NCBI RefSeq assembly: GCF_900163785.1
Contig: NZ_FUKN01000013.1
Location: 558,001 to 622,000, forward strand
Origin: Psychrobacter sp. JB385
GTDB lineage: Bacteria; Pseudomonadota; Gammaproteobacteria; Pseudomonadales; Moraxellaceae
DNA length: 64,000 bases
Direction: 5' to 3'
Position 1 is the stretch's first letter; every line of letters begins with the position of its first letter. The translations under genes were made by a program, and so were the position numbers. The notes beneath the pieces were generated by a model that saw nothing but the letters and a program-made list of their open reading frames with translations, was not told where the DNA came from and searched no databases. Shown here piece by piece: positions 1 through 8,894 of this stretch.

Positions 1-207
1 ATTGCGAATCTCTGCTTTTACCCAGACACGGTGGTCAAAGGTTTGTTTGATAACCATATCAACGGCTGTCAAATAGTCACTCAAGCGCAGTACTGTGTTT
101 TCTAAATGGTCTTCTTGCTCTGCCAACTCAGCCTCCAAGGTCGCCAAGTCTTTGGCAGGGGTTAATACTTGAGCCTGTTTTACGTTTGAAAGTTTGGGTT
201 TGCGCAT
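1..207 (-). CDS. xseA: Exodeoxyribonuclease VII large subunit, N-terminal fragment (runs off window)
   Basis: The reverse strand reads 69 codons from an ATG at 207 to the window edge without a stop. After a charged leader of about 40 residues the sequence reads LSDYLTAVDMVIKQTF and then VWVKAEIRN. This matches the start of the OB-fold nucleic-acid-binding domain at the N-terminus of XseA, the large subunit of exonuclease VII, which degrades single-stranded DNA with XseB. Only the N-terminal part is visible, so the catalytic core cannot be checked. The leader before the OB fold is longer than in E. coli. Family assignment rests on this short motif and is fairly confident. Confidence 0.75.
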   Translation of the reverse strand, partial: MRKPKLSNVKQAQVLTPAKDLATLEAELAEQEDHLENTVLRLSDYLTAVDMVIKQTFDHRVWVKAEIRN

Positions 208-299
208 AATAGTAGACCAAAATCAATAAAGCTTGAAGTTAGGATATAAGCAATCCTAGAGACGGTAGTTTACCTTAAAAGCAAACGCACAAAAAGTAG

Positions 300-341
300 A
301 GCCGACAAGTAGCGAGAAGATTTCACGCAAACATGTCGGCT
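300..341. repeat. 8-bp perfect inverted repeat with 26-nt loop
   Basis: AGCCGACA at 300-307 pairs with TGTCGGCT at 334-341. It lies between the start of xseA and the 3' end of the lipoprotein gene. There is no T-tract on either side, so it is not a convincing terminator. It may be a remnant of a small repeat element; function unknown. Confidence 0.3.
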
Positions 342-448
342 ACACACGGGCTAATAATAGTTTGGCTAATCGGTATCAATAGAAAAAACTACACAAAATT
401 TACCGTAACGGTTACTAGCTCACTATTTATTGATATTACTTATTGATA

Positions 449-817
449 TCACTGGCAACGAAAATTAATCGTGTATTCATAGTCATCTTTACGTGACAAG
501 TCTGGTGAGCCAGTACCAAAAATGGACCCGACAACCGCGCCAACTTGACCGACCATACGACCAGTGCGCTCATCTAAAATACCGTTATATTTGACAGTAT
601 CATTGACGATAATGACTTGTTTGCTTCGGCAGGTTTTTTGCGCACTATCGATCGCATTTTGTTGTGCTTTGACCTTAGTATCTGCGATGCCAGTGGTTTC
701 ATAAACTGAGTTGGCACGCTGGATAACAGGAGATGACGGCGTACTTTGACAAGCACTCAAGGCAAGTGCAGCCGCTAGAGTGGCCGTTACTGTGACGGTT
801 TTATTCAGAGTATTCAT
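449..817 (-). CDS. Small predicted lipoprotein (hypothetical)
   Basis: This is a 122-residue protein. Its N-terminus has a short polar start, a hydrophobic stretch and the lipobox LSAC with Cys at about residue 23, so it is predicted to be lipidated by Lgt and cleaved by signal peptidase II. The mature part contains a Gly/Val-rich segment (GRMVGQVGAVVGSIFGTG, residues about 86-103), which may be membrane-interacting, as in glycine-zipper-like lipoproteins. Two further cysteines (CRSK and the penultimate C) could form a disulfide. GGGAAA precedes the ATG at a suitable distance. I do not recognise a named family. It stands alone between xseA and a divergent hydrolase gene. Confidence 0.7.
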   Translation of the reverse strand: MNTLNKTVTVTATLAAALALSACQSTPSSPVIQRANSVYETTGIADTKVKAQQNAIDSAQKTCRSKQVIIVNDTVKYNGILDERTGRMVGQVGAVVGSIFGTGSPDLSRKDDYEYTINFRCQ

Positions 818-1285
818 AAATATTTCCCAATTTTTTTCAGTTGACTATCAAAGTTAAGCAGGTGCGATGTATTGCCCTATATAGATGATGAATCTAACTC
901 ATTCTTATCTTGGATGTCTAGACTGTTATTGTGCTGCGTGTTGCTATTATACGTAGTGGACTCAATGTAGCAGTGAGACAAAGCGACTGGCATGGATGCT
1001 AGGCAGGCTTTGTATCTACAGCAATGAGGAGAAAGTTATACCAGTCTCACGTGTCTCTTAACGTATTGATTTTATTCTGATCCGCCCATACTTTATCTTT
1101 TGTATTGTGACCAGATTCGAATTAAAAGATATGTAAAAGGTGCTGATATTGCCAGCATTGATAGATTTTTTTGTTGTTATCGCTTGAAAGTTGACATAAG
1201 TGGCACGCTTACACAGCAAATCACTTGAAATATAAACCATATCTAGGATAATTGGTCTATTCATTCTTAACGAGTAAGCAATTTT
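818..1285. other. Intergenic region without a supported gene
   Basis: About 470 bases between two divergently transcribed genes. It must carry both promoters, but no -10/-35 pair stands out. A minus-strand reading frame covers 1058-1291, but it has no ribosome-binding site and no family-like features, so I do not call it. Confidence 0.5.
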
Positions 1286-1945
1286 ATGCAATTGATTCCT
1301 GCGCCTGCTGGCGTGCTCGAAGTCGACGCACTATGGCAACAAAACAATCCTAATGACCCAAATACAGATACTGTGGCATTACTTTGCCATCCTAACCCAT
1401 TATTTGATGGAACGATGACCAATAAAGTGGTGACGACTATGTATCGTTTTGCCCGTGATAGTGGGATGCATGTGGTACGTTTCAACTTTCGGGGCGTGGG
1501 TCAATCAACGGGCGAGCACGATTATGCGGAAGGTGAAGTGGTAGATGCGATGACCGTGCTACAATGGATCGCCGAACAAACCAATGCGCGTAAGTTATGG
1601 CTTGGCGGGTTTTCTTTTGGTGGCTATGTGACAGCGCGTGTGGCTGAGCAAGTAATTGAGGCCTCTCACATCTGGGACGTCAGCGATTTTGACATTGTTA
1701 ATATTGCTCTGATTGCCCCCTCTATCGAAAAAAATGAGAGTAGCGATCTGCGTTTACCAGTCGATAAGACCTTTGAGATTTATGGTGATGCAGATGAAGT
1801 CATTGATCCCAAAAACATGCAGGCATTCGCTGACCATTTAGGTATTGAGGTCAGCGTTGTGAATGGCGCAGGCCACTTCTTCCATGGTCGCCTATCAGAG
1901 CTTAAAGGTTTGTTAGAAAAACACAGCTTTGGTAGTGAGAAATAG
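1286..1945 (+). CDS. Alpha/beta hydrolase (serine hydrolase, dienelactone-hydrolase-like)
   Basis: A 219-residue cytoplasmic protein with an alpha/beta-hydrolase layout. LLCHPNP at residues 32-38 and the FNFRGVGQSTG segment at 67-77 are typical of the bacterial family of small hydrolases. The nucleophile elbow GFSFGG places the catalytic Ser at 110, an acidic loop (YGDADEVID) follows at 166-174, and the catalytic His is in GAGHFFHG at about 197. Substrate unknown. There is no signal peptide. It precedes zapE by about 115 bp on the same strand and could be co-transcribed with it. Family assignment is firm, specific function is not. Confidence 0.85.
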   Translation: MQLIPAPAGVLEVDALWQQNNPNDPNTDTVALLCHPNPLFDGTMTNKVVTTMYRFARDSGMHVVRFNFRGVGQSTGEHDYAEGEVVDAMTVLQWIAEQTNARKLWLGGFSFGGYVTARVAEQVIEASHIWDVSDFDIVNIALIAPSIEKNESSDLRLPVDKTFEIYGDADEVIDPKNMQAFADHLGIEVSVVNGAGHFFHGRLSELKGLLEKHSFGSEK

Positions 1946-2060
1946 TTTTTTTGATCCGTCTTAGCGTATAGTCGTTTTGTTTTAGAAAGTTTTTGATGAC
2001 TTTATCTTGATGTGATAAAGCCGCAACACATTAGTATTTTCATATTCATTTTATCCAACG

Positions 2061-3173
2061 ATGAGTCGTATTATGAGTTTATCTCCATTGCAACGTTACG
2101 AGCAAGCCGTCAGTACGGACGATTTTACTCAAGATGAACAGCAATTTAAGGCCATGAGCTACCTTGATGAGATTTATCATCAGCTCATCAATACTGCGCC
2201 GCAAAAAAAGGGCTTTTTTAGCTTTCTAAAGTCCAAGCCGACCGCACCGAAGGGTCTGTATATGTGGGGCGGTGTGGGCCGTGGTAAAACATGGATGATG
2301 GACATGTTTTACGATTCTTTGACTATTGATCGTAAGATGCGCCTACATTTTCATCATTTTATGAAACGCGTGCATCAAGAGCTGCATAAGCTGCAAGGTG
2401 AGAGCGATCCGTTAGAAAAAGTTGCAGATATAATCCATGCAGAAGCCGTCATCATTTGTTTTGATGAATTCTTTGTATCCAACGTTTCTGACGCGATGAT
2501 TTTGGGCGATCTATTTACCATGCTATTCAATCGTGGTATCACCTTGGTCGCCACTTCAAACATTGAGCCGTCAGGGCTTTATAAAGATGGTTTGCATCGT
2601 GATCGTTTTTTGCCTGCCATTGCTGAAGTTGAGCGTCATACGACAGTGATGAATATCGACTCTGGTATTGACTATCGCTTACGTGTGCTGCAACAAGCAG
2701 AACTCTATGAGTCGCCTTTAACCAAAGCCAACCATCACTGGCTTGCCAACCGTTTTGCCAGTTTGTCTAACAATCAAAAAATCAGTCATGCTCCGATTAC
2801 GATTAATGGCCGTGAAATTAAGATTAACGCGCGTACTGAAGACATCTTATTTTGCGATTTTCGCCATCTATGTATGGAGCCGCGTTCTGCCTCTGATTTT
2901 ATTGAAATCGCTAAGCAGTTCAACACCGTTTTAGTCAATTCAGTACCAGCACTCGATGATGATTTGCGGGATCCGACACGTCGATTTATCTACCTTGTGG
3001 ATGAGTTTTATGATCGCCGCGTCAAGCTCTTGGTTCGAGCAGAGCAGTCGATTTTGAATTTATATCAAGGCGAGAAGTTAGCATTTGAGATTGAGCGTAC
3101 GCGTTCACGTTTGCTTGAGATGCAGTCAGAAGATTATTTGCGTATGGCGCACCGTGTCGAAGAGGGTGCTTAA
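2061..3173 (+). CDS. zapE: Cell division protein ZapE (AFG1-like ATPase)
   Basis: A 370-residue AFG1/LACE1-type P-loop ATPase. The Walker A motif is GGVGRGKT at about 70-77 and the Walker B is VIICFDEF at about 130-137. The sensor region reads LVATSN, and a C-terminal arginine-rich segment (DPTRRFIYLVDEFYDRRVKL) is characteristic. In E. coli ZapE binds FtsZ and destabilises FtsZ polymers in an ATP-dependent way during constriction. Length agrees with the family (about 375). A clear intrinsic terminator follows the stop codon, so it ends its transcription unit. Confidence 0.92.
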   Translation: MSRIMSLSPLQRYEQAVSTDDFTQDEQQFKAMSYLDEIYHQLINTAPQKKGFFSFLKSKPTAPKGLYMWGGVGRGKTWMMDMFYDSLTIDRKMRLHFHHFMKRVHQELHKLQGESDPLEKVADIIHAEAVIICFDEFFVSNVSDAMILGDLFTMLFNRGITLVATSNIEPSGLYKDGLHRDRFLPAIAEVERHTTVMNIDSGIDYRLRVLQQAELYESPLTKANHHWLANRFASLSNNQKISHAPITINGREIKINARTEDILFCDFRHLCMEPRSASDFIEIAKQFNTVLVNSVPALDDDLRDPTRRFIYLVDEFYDRRVKLLVRAEQSILNLYQGEKLAFEIERTRSRLLEMQSEDYLRMAHRVEEGA

Positions 3174-3196
3174 TAAAAATCCTTGAAACCTTCGTC

Positions 3197-3230
3197 AAAA
3201 CTGAATGTCTATCATGCATTCAGTTTTTGG
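3197..3230 (+). terminator. Intrinsic terminator after zapE
   Basis: AAAACTGAATG (3197-3207) pairs perfectly with CATTCAGTTTT (3217-3227), followed by a T-run. It lies 24 bases after the zapE stop codon. Confidence 0.85.
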
Positions 3231-3323
3231 CTTTTTTTGATAAAAAGATATACGCTATGAGCATATAAAAGAATAAATGTATTAACACAAAAAGAAAGAG
3301 ATAATAATAAATAAGGAATGACA

Positions 3324-3983
3324 ATGACCGAATCTAATACTGATGATAATGCAAAAAATGATAAAAAACTGACCGTCAAGAACGTCACAGCTGCTGATGC
3401 ACCATTGGCCACTGATATGCTGATTGGTTGGATCAACTCAAGACGCAGTATGGGCAACTTGGATGAGCCAGCACCGACACACGCCCAGATCGAAGCAGCA
3501 ATTGAGTGTGCTGCCACTGCGCCAGACCACAAAAAGTTAAACCCATGGCGTTTTATCGTGACGCAAGGCGAAGCTCGTCACCAGTTAGGGCAAGCATTGC
3601 TTAAAGCTGCTCAAGAAAAAGCAGCGAGCGAGGATGAAGTGCTGTCTGAGAAAGACATTAAAAAAACCCAAAGTATGCCACTGCGAGCACCGCTTATTAT
3701 TACTGTGGTCACTAAAATACAAGCCCATAAAAAAGTTCCTCCTTTTGAGCAGATGTTAAGTGCTGGGGCTGCTGTCCAAAACCTTATCTTGGCCCTAAAA
3801 GCACAAGGTTTTAGTACTGTATGGCGTACTGGACTGCTATGTAACGAGCCTGCTGTAAAAGCATATTTTGATGTTGGGCCAGATGATTATGTGACGGCTT
3901 TTGTTTATACTGGTACCAGCCCAAAAAATGAACCCATACGTAAACCCATTGATATCGAGCCATTGGTACGATTTGAGTCATAA
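3324..3983 (+). CDS. Nitroreductase family protein (YdjA-like)
   Basis: A 219-residue FMN-dependent nitroreductase-fold protein. INSRRSMGNLDEPAP has the R-R-S signature that contacts FMN phosphate, and ECAATAPDHKKLNPWRF is the YdjA-type variant of the second FMN-binding motif. The central part (FEQMLSAGAAVQNLILALKAQGF) is the conserved dimer/helix segment. I place the start at the second ATG (3324), because AAGGA at 3313-3317 would be flush against the upstream ATG at 3318 but six bases from this one. The physiological substrate is unknown; family members reduce nitroaromatics or quinones using NAD(P)H. Confidence 0.85.
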   Translation: MTESNTDDNAKNDKKLTVKNVTAADAPLATDMLIGWINSRRSMGNLDEPAPTHAQIEAAIECAATAPDHKKLNPWRFIVTQGEARHQLGQALLKAAQEKAASEDEVLSEKDIKKTQSMPLRAPLIITVVTKIQAHKKVPPFEQMLSAGAAVQNLILALKAQGFSTVWRTGLLCNEPAVKAYFDVGPDDYVTAFVYTGTSPKNEPIRKPIDIEPLVRFES

Positions 3984-4111
3984 TATAGCTGAGCGCTGTC
4001 TATTAAATAAAACGATCTTCTAATAAGACAATCAGTCGTAGTAGCCAAACTCAGTAGGCAAATAATGATACATTTTATGAATAATCAGTCAGTCAATATG
4101 GATAAAAGAAC

Positions 4112-5404
4112 ATGACCAGCCCAAATAACAGCAATAAAAACATTGGCAACGATGACAGTGATACAGAAAAAAGCACACCTGATAAGCAAAACAGTCTGCT
4201 ATCAGGTATCATCGAACGTGCGACCAAATCTGGGCTTGGCCGTAAAAAACTGAACCCTAGTGCGGTCGAATCAGCAGTGGCAAAAAACATGGCAGAGATT
4301 CATAGTAATCCTACTAAGCTGCGATTGGCCTTTTTAGGGGGCGGCAGTTTTGGTACGGCAATGGCAAACTTGGCCGCACGAAACGGCTGTGATACCACAC
4401 TGTGGGTACGCAATAAACGTACCGTAAAAGCAATGATAAAAACCCAGACCAACAAAAAATACTTGCCAGGTTATAAGTTAGATGACCGTTTAAAATACAG
4501 TCATGATTTGGCAGCAACAGTAAAAGATAAGGACATTGTTTTTATCGCTGTACCAGGTTTGGCTTTTAGAGAAACCTTAAAAAATATTGCGCCATTTATC
4601 AGTGGTCAGTCTATCGTCTCACTGACGAAAGGTATGGAGAAAGACACGTTTGCCTTAATGAGCGATATCATCAAAGATGAGCTACCAGAAGTAAATTTTG
4701 GCGTGATGTCAGGGCCAAATTTGGCCATAGAAATCATGAAAAATATGCCTTCTGCGACGGTCATTGCTAGTGAGTCTGAACCGCTGCGTCATGCGGTACA
4801 AGCAGCGCTGCACAGTGCATTTTTTAGAGTATTTGCCAGCGATGATGTCAAAGGTGTTGAGCTGGGCGGCGCGCTCAAAAATATTTATGCGATTGCGATG
4901 GGGATGGCAGCTGCCTACGATGTTGGCGAAAACACCAAAGCGATGATACTGACACGCGCTTTGGCTGAAATGAGTCGTTTCGGTGTGGAAGCAGGGGCAA
5001 ATCCGCTCACTTTTTTAGGGTTGTCAGGAGTGGGCGATTTATATGCCACTTGTAGCTCAGAATTGAGTCGCAACTATCGTATTGGTACCATGCTCGGTCG
5101 AGGCATGAATATAGACGCTGCTGTCAAGAAACTTGGTCAGACAGCTGAGGGTGTTAATACTATTCAGCAGGTGCACGAAAAAGCGACCAAAGAAGGCATC
5201 TATATGCCTATTACTCATGCTCTTTATGCGGTTATTTATGAAGATAAAGCGGCTTTAGGAGTTGCTCTACATTTGATGGAGGCGGGTTTCCGTAGCGATG
5301 TTGAATTCGTTATGGCACACGATCATAGTAATGCCGCCCTGACGGCCCATATGAAAACATCGAGTAGCACTGAAAAAGACAAGGACGACGCCGACCACAA
5401 GTAA
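4112..5404 (+). CDS. gpsA: Glycerol-3-phosphate dehydrogenase [NAD(P)+]
   Basis: A 430-residue GpsA that reduces dihydroxyacetone phosphate to sn-glycerol-3-phosphate for phospholipid synthesis. The Rossmann motif FLGGGSFGTAMA starts near residue 75. The catalytic and substrate-binding region includes GVELGGALKNIYAIAMG and the SRNYRIG stretch. GpsA proteins are usually about 330-340 residues; here an extra polar N-terminus of about 68 residues precedes the Rossmann fold. That extension could be real or could reflect a wrong start, but I see no better start near the fold. sixA, gspL and gspM follow on the same strand. Confidence 0.95.
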   Translation: MTSPNNSNKNIGNDDSDTEKSTPDKQNSLLSGIIERATKSGLGRKKLNPSAVESAVAKNMAEIHSNPTKLRLAFLGGGSFGTAMANLAARNGCDTTLWVRNKRTVKAMIKTQTNKKYLPGYKLDDRLKYSHDLAATVKDKDIVFIAVPGLAFRETLKNIAPFISGQSIVSLTKGMEKDTFALMSDIIKDELPEVNFGVMSGPNLAIEIMKNMPSATVIASESEPLRHAVQAALHSAFFRVFASDDVKGVELGGALKNIYAIAMGMAAAYDVGENTKAMILTRALAEMSRFGVEAGANPLTFLGLSGVGDLYATCSSELSRNYRIGTMLGRGMNIDAAVKKLGQTAEGVNTIQQVHEKATKEGIYMPITHALYAVIYEDKAALGVALHLMEAGFRSDVEFVMAHDHSNAALTAHMKTSSSTEKDKDDADHK

Positions 5405-5500
5405 AGCCATTTTGATTAATGCTGCCTCTGGTTTCATCATGCAGCAATAAAATCAGATTAAGCTATGCTTTGTATTCAAAAATATTTAACAAGGATCGTC

Positions 5501-5959
5501 ATGAAAATTATACTAGTTCGTCATGGTCAAGCAGAAGATGAAACGCGTCCTGACAGCGCCCGTCAGCTGACTGACTTTGGACACAAGCAAGCCGCCCAAA
5601 CTGCAGAATATGTGACCACTCATTATCATCCTGATCGTTTTGTTGTGAGCCCTTATGATAGAGCACAGCAAACACTCGCTGAATTCCAAGCAAAAGCGCC
5701 AAAAGTGCCGTCAACGATACAGAGTAATATCACGCCCTCTGACGATGCAGGCAAGGCTTTAATCGACATCGGTCATATCGAAGCGGAATGTCTTGTGGTG
5801 GTCTGTCATATGTCTATCGTTGCCTACCTTGCTGGATTGCTGACAGGAGATTATCCTGAGTCATTTTCTCTGGCAGAAGCGCGCGTGTTTGAAATGGACT
5901 TTGTCATGAGCGGTATGGCAAAAGAGATCGATCGCTTTGTTCCCAATCAGCCGTATTGA
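5501..5959 (+). CDS. sixA: Phosphohistidine phosphatase SixA
   Basis: A 152-residue protein of the histidine phosphatase superfamily. The catalytic RHG motif is at residues 7-9 (VRHGQAEDE), and a second histidine lies in VVVCHMSIVAY. SixA dephosphorylates phosphohistidine on HPt domains or PTS proteins. The start at 5501 is preferred over the in-frame ATG at 5465 because AAGGA sits about eight bases upstream and the protein then begins directly at the first beta strand, as in homologues. It lies between gpsA and gspL in one direction. Confidence 0.9.
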   Translation: MKIILVRHGQAEDETRPDSARQLTDFGHKQAAQTAEYVTTHYHPDRFVVSPYDRAQQTLAEFQAKAPKVPSTIQSNITPSDDAGKALIDIGHIEAECLVVVCHMSIVAYLAGLLTGDYPESFSLAEARVFEMDFVMSGMAKEIDRFVPNQPY

Positions 5960-6002
5960 TAACAGCCCTTTATCATCGTTTCAATAATTAAGGACACGCT
6001 TA

Positions 6003-7331
6003 GTGTTACATGTTTGGTTACGAGCGCAGCATAGCCCACTAGCTGTCTGGCATGAAGATACACAACAATGGCAAACAGTCGATGGCTGGCAACAGTTACA
6101 AGCAATCTATGGCAGTCATAAAAACAATGCTCACAAAGCATTGTGCTTATATTTCCCTTCAAGCCATCTATTACAAGTCGACACGGAGTTTACGGCGACT
6201 CAGCTTAAACAACTGGGTGTGAGCGGTAAGCAATATCTGTTTGAAGAGATGTCATTGACCCCCGTTGAACAACTGGCAATTCGACAAATCAGTCATGCCG
6301 ATCGTCATCAGCTCTATGCATTGTCACAAAATGATATTGAGTCGTGGCAGCAAAGTACCAAGCTTGCTGGTATGACCATCACAGCGTTACTACCTGATTT
6401 TTTATTGTTGCCCACACCAGAAGAGGGGGCAGGACAGCAGGTGACACTCTATCAAGACACCCAAACCATGCTGCTGCGTCAATCTTTACGCCAAGGCATG
6501 GCAGTTAGTTACCTGCCATTGATTTTCGAGCGTTTCCCGCACCTTAGTGAAGTCAACGTACTGTCACCCGTAGCCACTTTTGAAGACACATCAACGCTCT
6601 CCAATAGTAACCCTATTGATACGTTTGGTGATTCTATGGCGTCTCATGACATTGGATTGCAAAAGTCATCAACGCCAACATCGTCCACGTCAACGGATTT
6701 TATGGCACCAACCTTAGCGATGATTACTGAGCATCAATTATTATTGACCACACTGACAACGACACCAAAACCCATTGAAAACCCTGATCGTCATGCGCTA
6801 AATTTCTATATCAAGCCAACAGATTCACAGTTGTCGCCTTATTTGCGTGTGGCTATGATGGTTGCATTGAGCGCATTGGTGTTGCAGATGGCGACAGATG
6901 GTGTGCAGTGGTATCAATATAATAATGCAGCCATCGCAACCAAGAGTGAAATTGCCAAGCAGTACCAATCGTGGTTTGCTGATGAGCCTTTAAGCACTCG
7001 TACGAAGCTACAAGTACAACTGCAACCGAAACTGCGTAGTGATAGTCAAGCACCTGATTCGCACATGGCTGTATTGGCTCGCATATCACCTCTTATCAAA
7101 CAGTCTTCCTTACATGCACAATCACTGGTTATGCAGCCATCATCACTTAGTTTTACTTTGATAGCGCCTGATCGCACTAGCTTGGATACATTCACAAGCA
7201 CACTGGCAGCACAAGGGTTGAGCGCGAAGCTTGCGCAAGTGAGCGGCAATGAGCAAGGGCAGTTTAGCGGTCAAATCACGGTGAATGTGGTAGAAAATAA
7301 CGATACGCAAGCAAATACGGCGGCATCATAA
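6003..7331 (+). CDS. gspL: Type II secretion system protein GspL
   Basis: A 442-residue bitopic inner-membrane component of the type II secretion platform. The N-terminal cytoplasmic part has the actin-like-fold sequence of GspL (FPSSHLLQVDTEF, LFEEMSLTPVEQLAI, LLPDFLLLP). One membrane helix lies near residues 280-297, and a periplasmic ferredoxin-like domain follows. GspL links the GspE ATPase to GspM and the pseudopilus. The start is a GTG at 6003 with AAGGA eight bases upstream. gspM follows 62 bases later; the other gsp genes are not in this window. Confidence 0.88.
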   Translation: MLHVWLRAQHSPLAVWHEDTQQWQTVDGWQQLQAIYGSHKNNAHKALCLYFPSSHLLQVDTEFTATQLKQLGVSGKQYLFEEMSLTPVEQLAIRQISHADRHQLYALSQNDIESWQQSTKLAGMTITALLPDFLLLPTPEEGAGQQVTLYQDTQTMLLRQSLRQGMAVSYLPLIFERFPHLSEVNVLSPVATFEDTSTLSNSNPIDTFGDSMASHDIGLQKSSTPTSSTSTDFMAPTLAMITEHQLLLTTLTTTPKPIENPDRHALNFYIKPTDSQLSPYLRVAMMVALSALVLQMATDGVQWYQYNNAAIATKSEIAKQYQSWFADEPLSTRTKLQVQLQPKLRSDSQAPDSHMAVLARISPLIKQSSLHAQSLVMQPSSLSFTLIAPDRTSLDTFTSTLAAQGLSAKLAQVSGNEQGQFSGQITVNVVENNDTQANTAAS

Positions 7332-7393
7332 TCTCTATTAGCCATATCAGTCATAGTCATGGTAAACATAGTCATGGCAAACAAGGTCAAACA

Positions 7394-7960
7394 ATGAAAA
7401 GATTACTACGCCGTAGCAAACGCAATAATGTCAATCCTTCATTCGATAGAAGTATGGAAACGCATGCATTATCAAAGCGCATGAATAATTTTCAAAGTGT
7501 TTTGTCATCGCGCTGGCAGGCATTGTCTGGACGTGACCAGTTGGCATTGCTCATATTGTCTACCTTTTTATTATTGTTTGTTGGTGGCTATGGCGGTTAT
7601 AGCATTCATCAAGCGGCAAATGATAGTAAGAGTGACTATCAAGAAGAGGTGGCTGATTATTTTTGGCTGCGCGCACAAGCAGGCAATATTGATAGCAATG
7701 CAATGCAGACCAGTACATCTGACGGTGAATTGCCGCCTGCTAATAATGTCAGTACCGTGTTAAATAGTGCAGGTATCACAAATGCTCAAGTAGTGGCAGC
7801 TGGCGATGCTGTTCAATTGAGCTTTACTCATGGCAGTCAAGCGGTGGTTGGTACAGCGCTTGGTAAACTTGAGCAGCAAGGTTGGCAGTTCACTCAATTA
7901 TCCATGCAGCAAGATCCAATCAATAAGTCCATTCAGGTACAAGCGACTGTTGCTCTATAA
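7394..7960 (+). CDS. gspM: Type II secretion system protein GspM
   Basis: A 188-residue protein with a cytoplasmic basic N-terminus (MKRLLRRSKRN), an amphipathic segment, one transmembrane helix at about 54-71 (LALLILSTFLLLFVGGYG) and a periplasmic domain. Topology and length match GspM, the partner of GspL in the inner-membrane platform. Sequence identity is weak in this family, so its position directly after gspL is an important part of the assignment. Confidence 0.85.
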   Translation: MKRLLRRSKRNNVNPSFDRSMETHALSKRMNNFQSVLSSRWQALSGRDQLALLILSTFLLLFVGGYGGYSIHQAANDSKSDYQEEVADYFWLRAQAGNIDSNAMQTSTSDGELPPANNVSTVLNSAGITNAQVVAAGDAVQLSFTHGSQAVVGTALGKLEQQGWQFTQLSMQQDPINKSIQVQATVAL

Positions 7961-8162
7961 ACGGCCACTTCATAGCTGGCGACTTTCTAAAATAAGATCC
8001 TAAAATAGTACCCTATCGCGAGGCAATCACTGTACATCATCGATGTTCAGAATTTACTATTCATATAAGTGTGCATAGCCATATGTAGCTGCTGATATTG
8101 AAAAATCACTGCTTTGACACAATCAAATAATGACTAGTCACTGTCAGATAGAGATCATTATA

Positions 8163-8696
8163 ATGAATCGTCCTTTTAAGCATGAACCTGATGAGCCTGT
8201 GCGTCAAAAGACTCATACGGCTGACCATCACTACCCTGATTCTATGGATACAATGTCTGATTACGAGCTTGCCCAAAGAGGAAAACACCGCATGATGAGC
8301 GACAATAAGCGCCGTTCTTTAATCACTTTTAATCACATTACTTATTTTCTGTATGTCATCAGCTATTTTACGGCAGGCTTGCTTTGGATTGTGCCAATTG
8401 TCATGAACTACATGAAGCGTCATGATGCAGAGGGCTCTTGGCTTGCCACGCATTTTGACTGGCAAATCAAAACCTTTTGGTACAGTATCGTCTGGTTTTG
8501 CTTGGGTATCATTATTATTGTGTTTGCCTTGGGCGGTGTGGGTGTGAGCGTGTTAGCAGACAGTGGAAACATTGCTATTGGTTCTGTGCTGTTGGCTGCC
8601 GTTGGTCTTCTCATCATGACCTTTACCTTTATCTGGCATCTTTATCGCGTCATTCGAGGATGGATCGCATTGACGGATAACCGTCCTGTGCCTTAG
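8163..8696 (+). CDS. Predicted multi-pass membrane protein (DUF4870-like)
   Basis: A 177-residue protein with a polar N-terminal tail of about 55 residues followed by three or four hydrophobic segments (ITYFLYVISYFTAGLLWIVP, WYSIVWFCLGIIIIVFALGG, IGSVLLAAVGLLIMTFTFIW). The pattern NYMKRHDAEGSWLATHFDWQI, with a C-terminal LYRVIRGWIAL, resembles the DUF4870-type proteins common in proteobacteria. Function unknown. ATG at 8163 is chosen over the in-frame codon at 8130 because the upstream extension is not family-like. Confidence 0.7.
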   Translation: MNRPFKHEPDEPVRQKTHTADHHYPDSMDTMSDYELAQRGKHRMMSDNKRRSLITFNHITYFLYVISYFTAGLLWIVPIVMNYMKRHDAEGSWLATHFDWQIKTFWYSIVWFCLGIIIIVFALGGVGVSVLADSGNIAIGSVLLAAVGLLIMTFTFIWHLYRVIRGWIALTDNRPVP

Positions 8697-8894
8697 ATAT
8701 CATCTATAACTTATTGAATATATCACTCATCGACTAGTAATGATTGACACTGATTTATGGATTGCTAAAAAGTAAATCTAAAAATTAGCGCATGAAACTT
8801 TGCTCTTATTTCTGTTAAGCTGATATAATCGCAGCGCTTGATTTTATCAGCACTTTTCATCCACTATGTCTTTCGAGCAGGGTCTGTCATTACT

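Noticed and set aside
1110..1130. GATTCGAATT motif resembling a tRNA T-loop
   Set aside because: No acceptor or anticodon stems can be formed around it; no tRNA gene was found in the window.
1058..1291. Minus-strand 77-codon frame between the lipoprotein and hydrolase genes
   Set aside because: No ribosome-binding site, no family-like sequence, and it overlaps the start of the hydrolase gene.
3212..3532. Minus-strand 106-codon frame over the start of the nitroreductase gene
   Set aside because: Antisense to a clear family member; a shadow frame.
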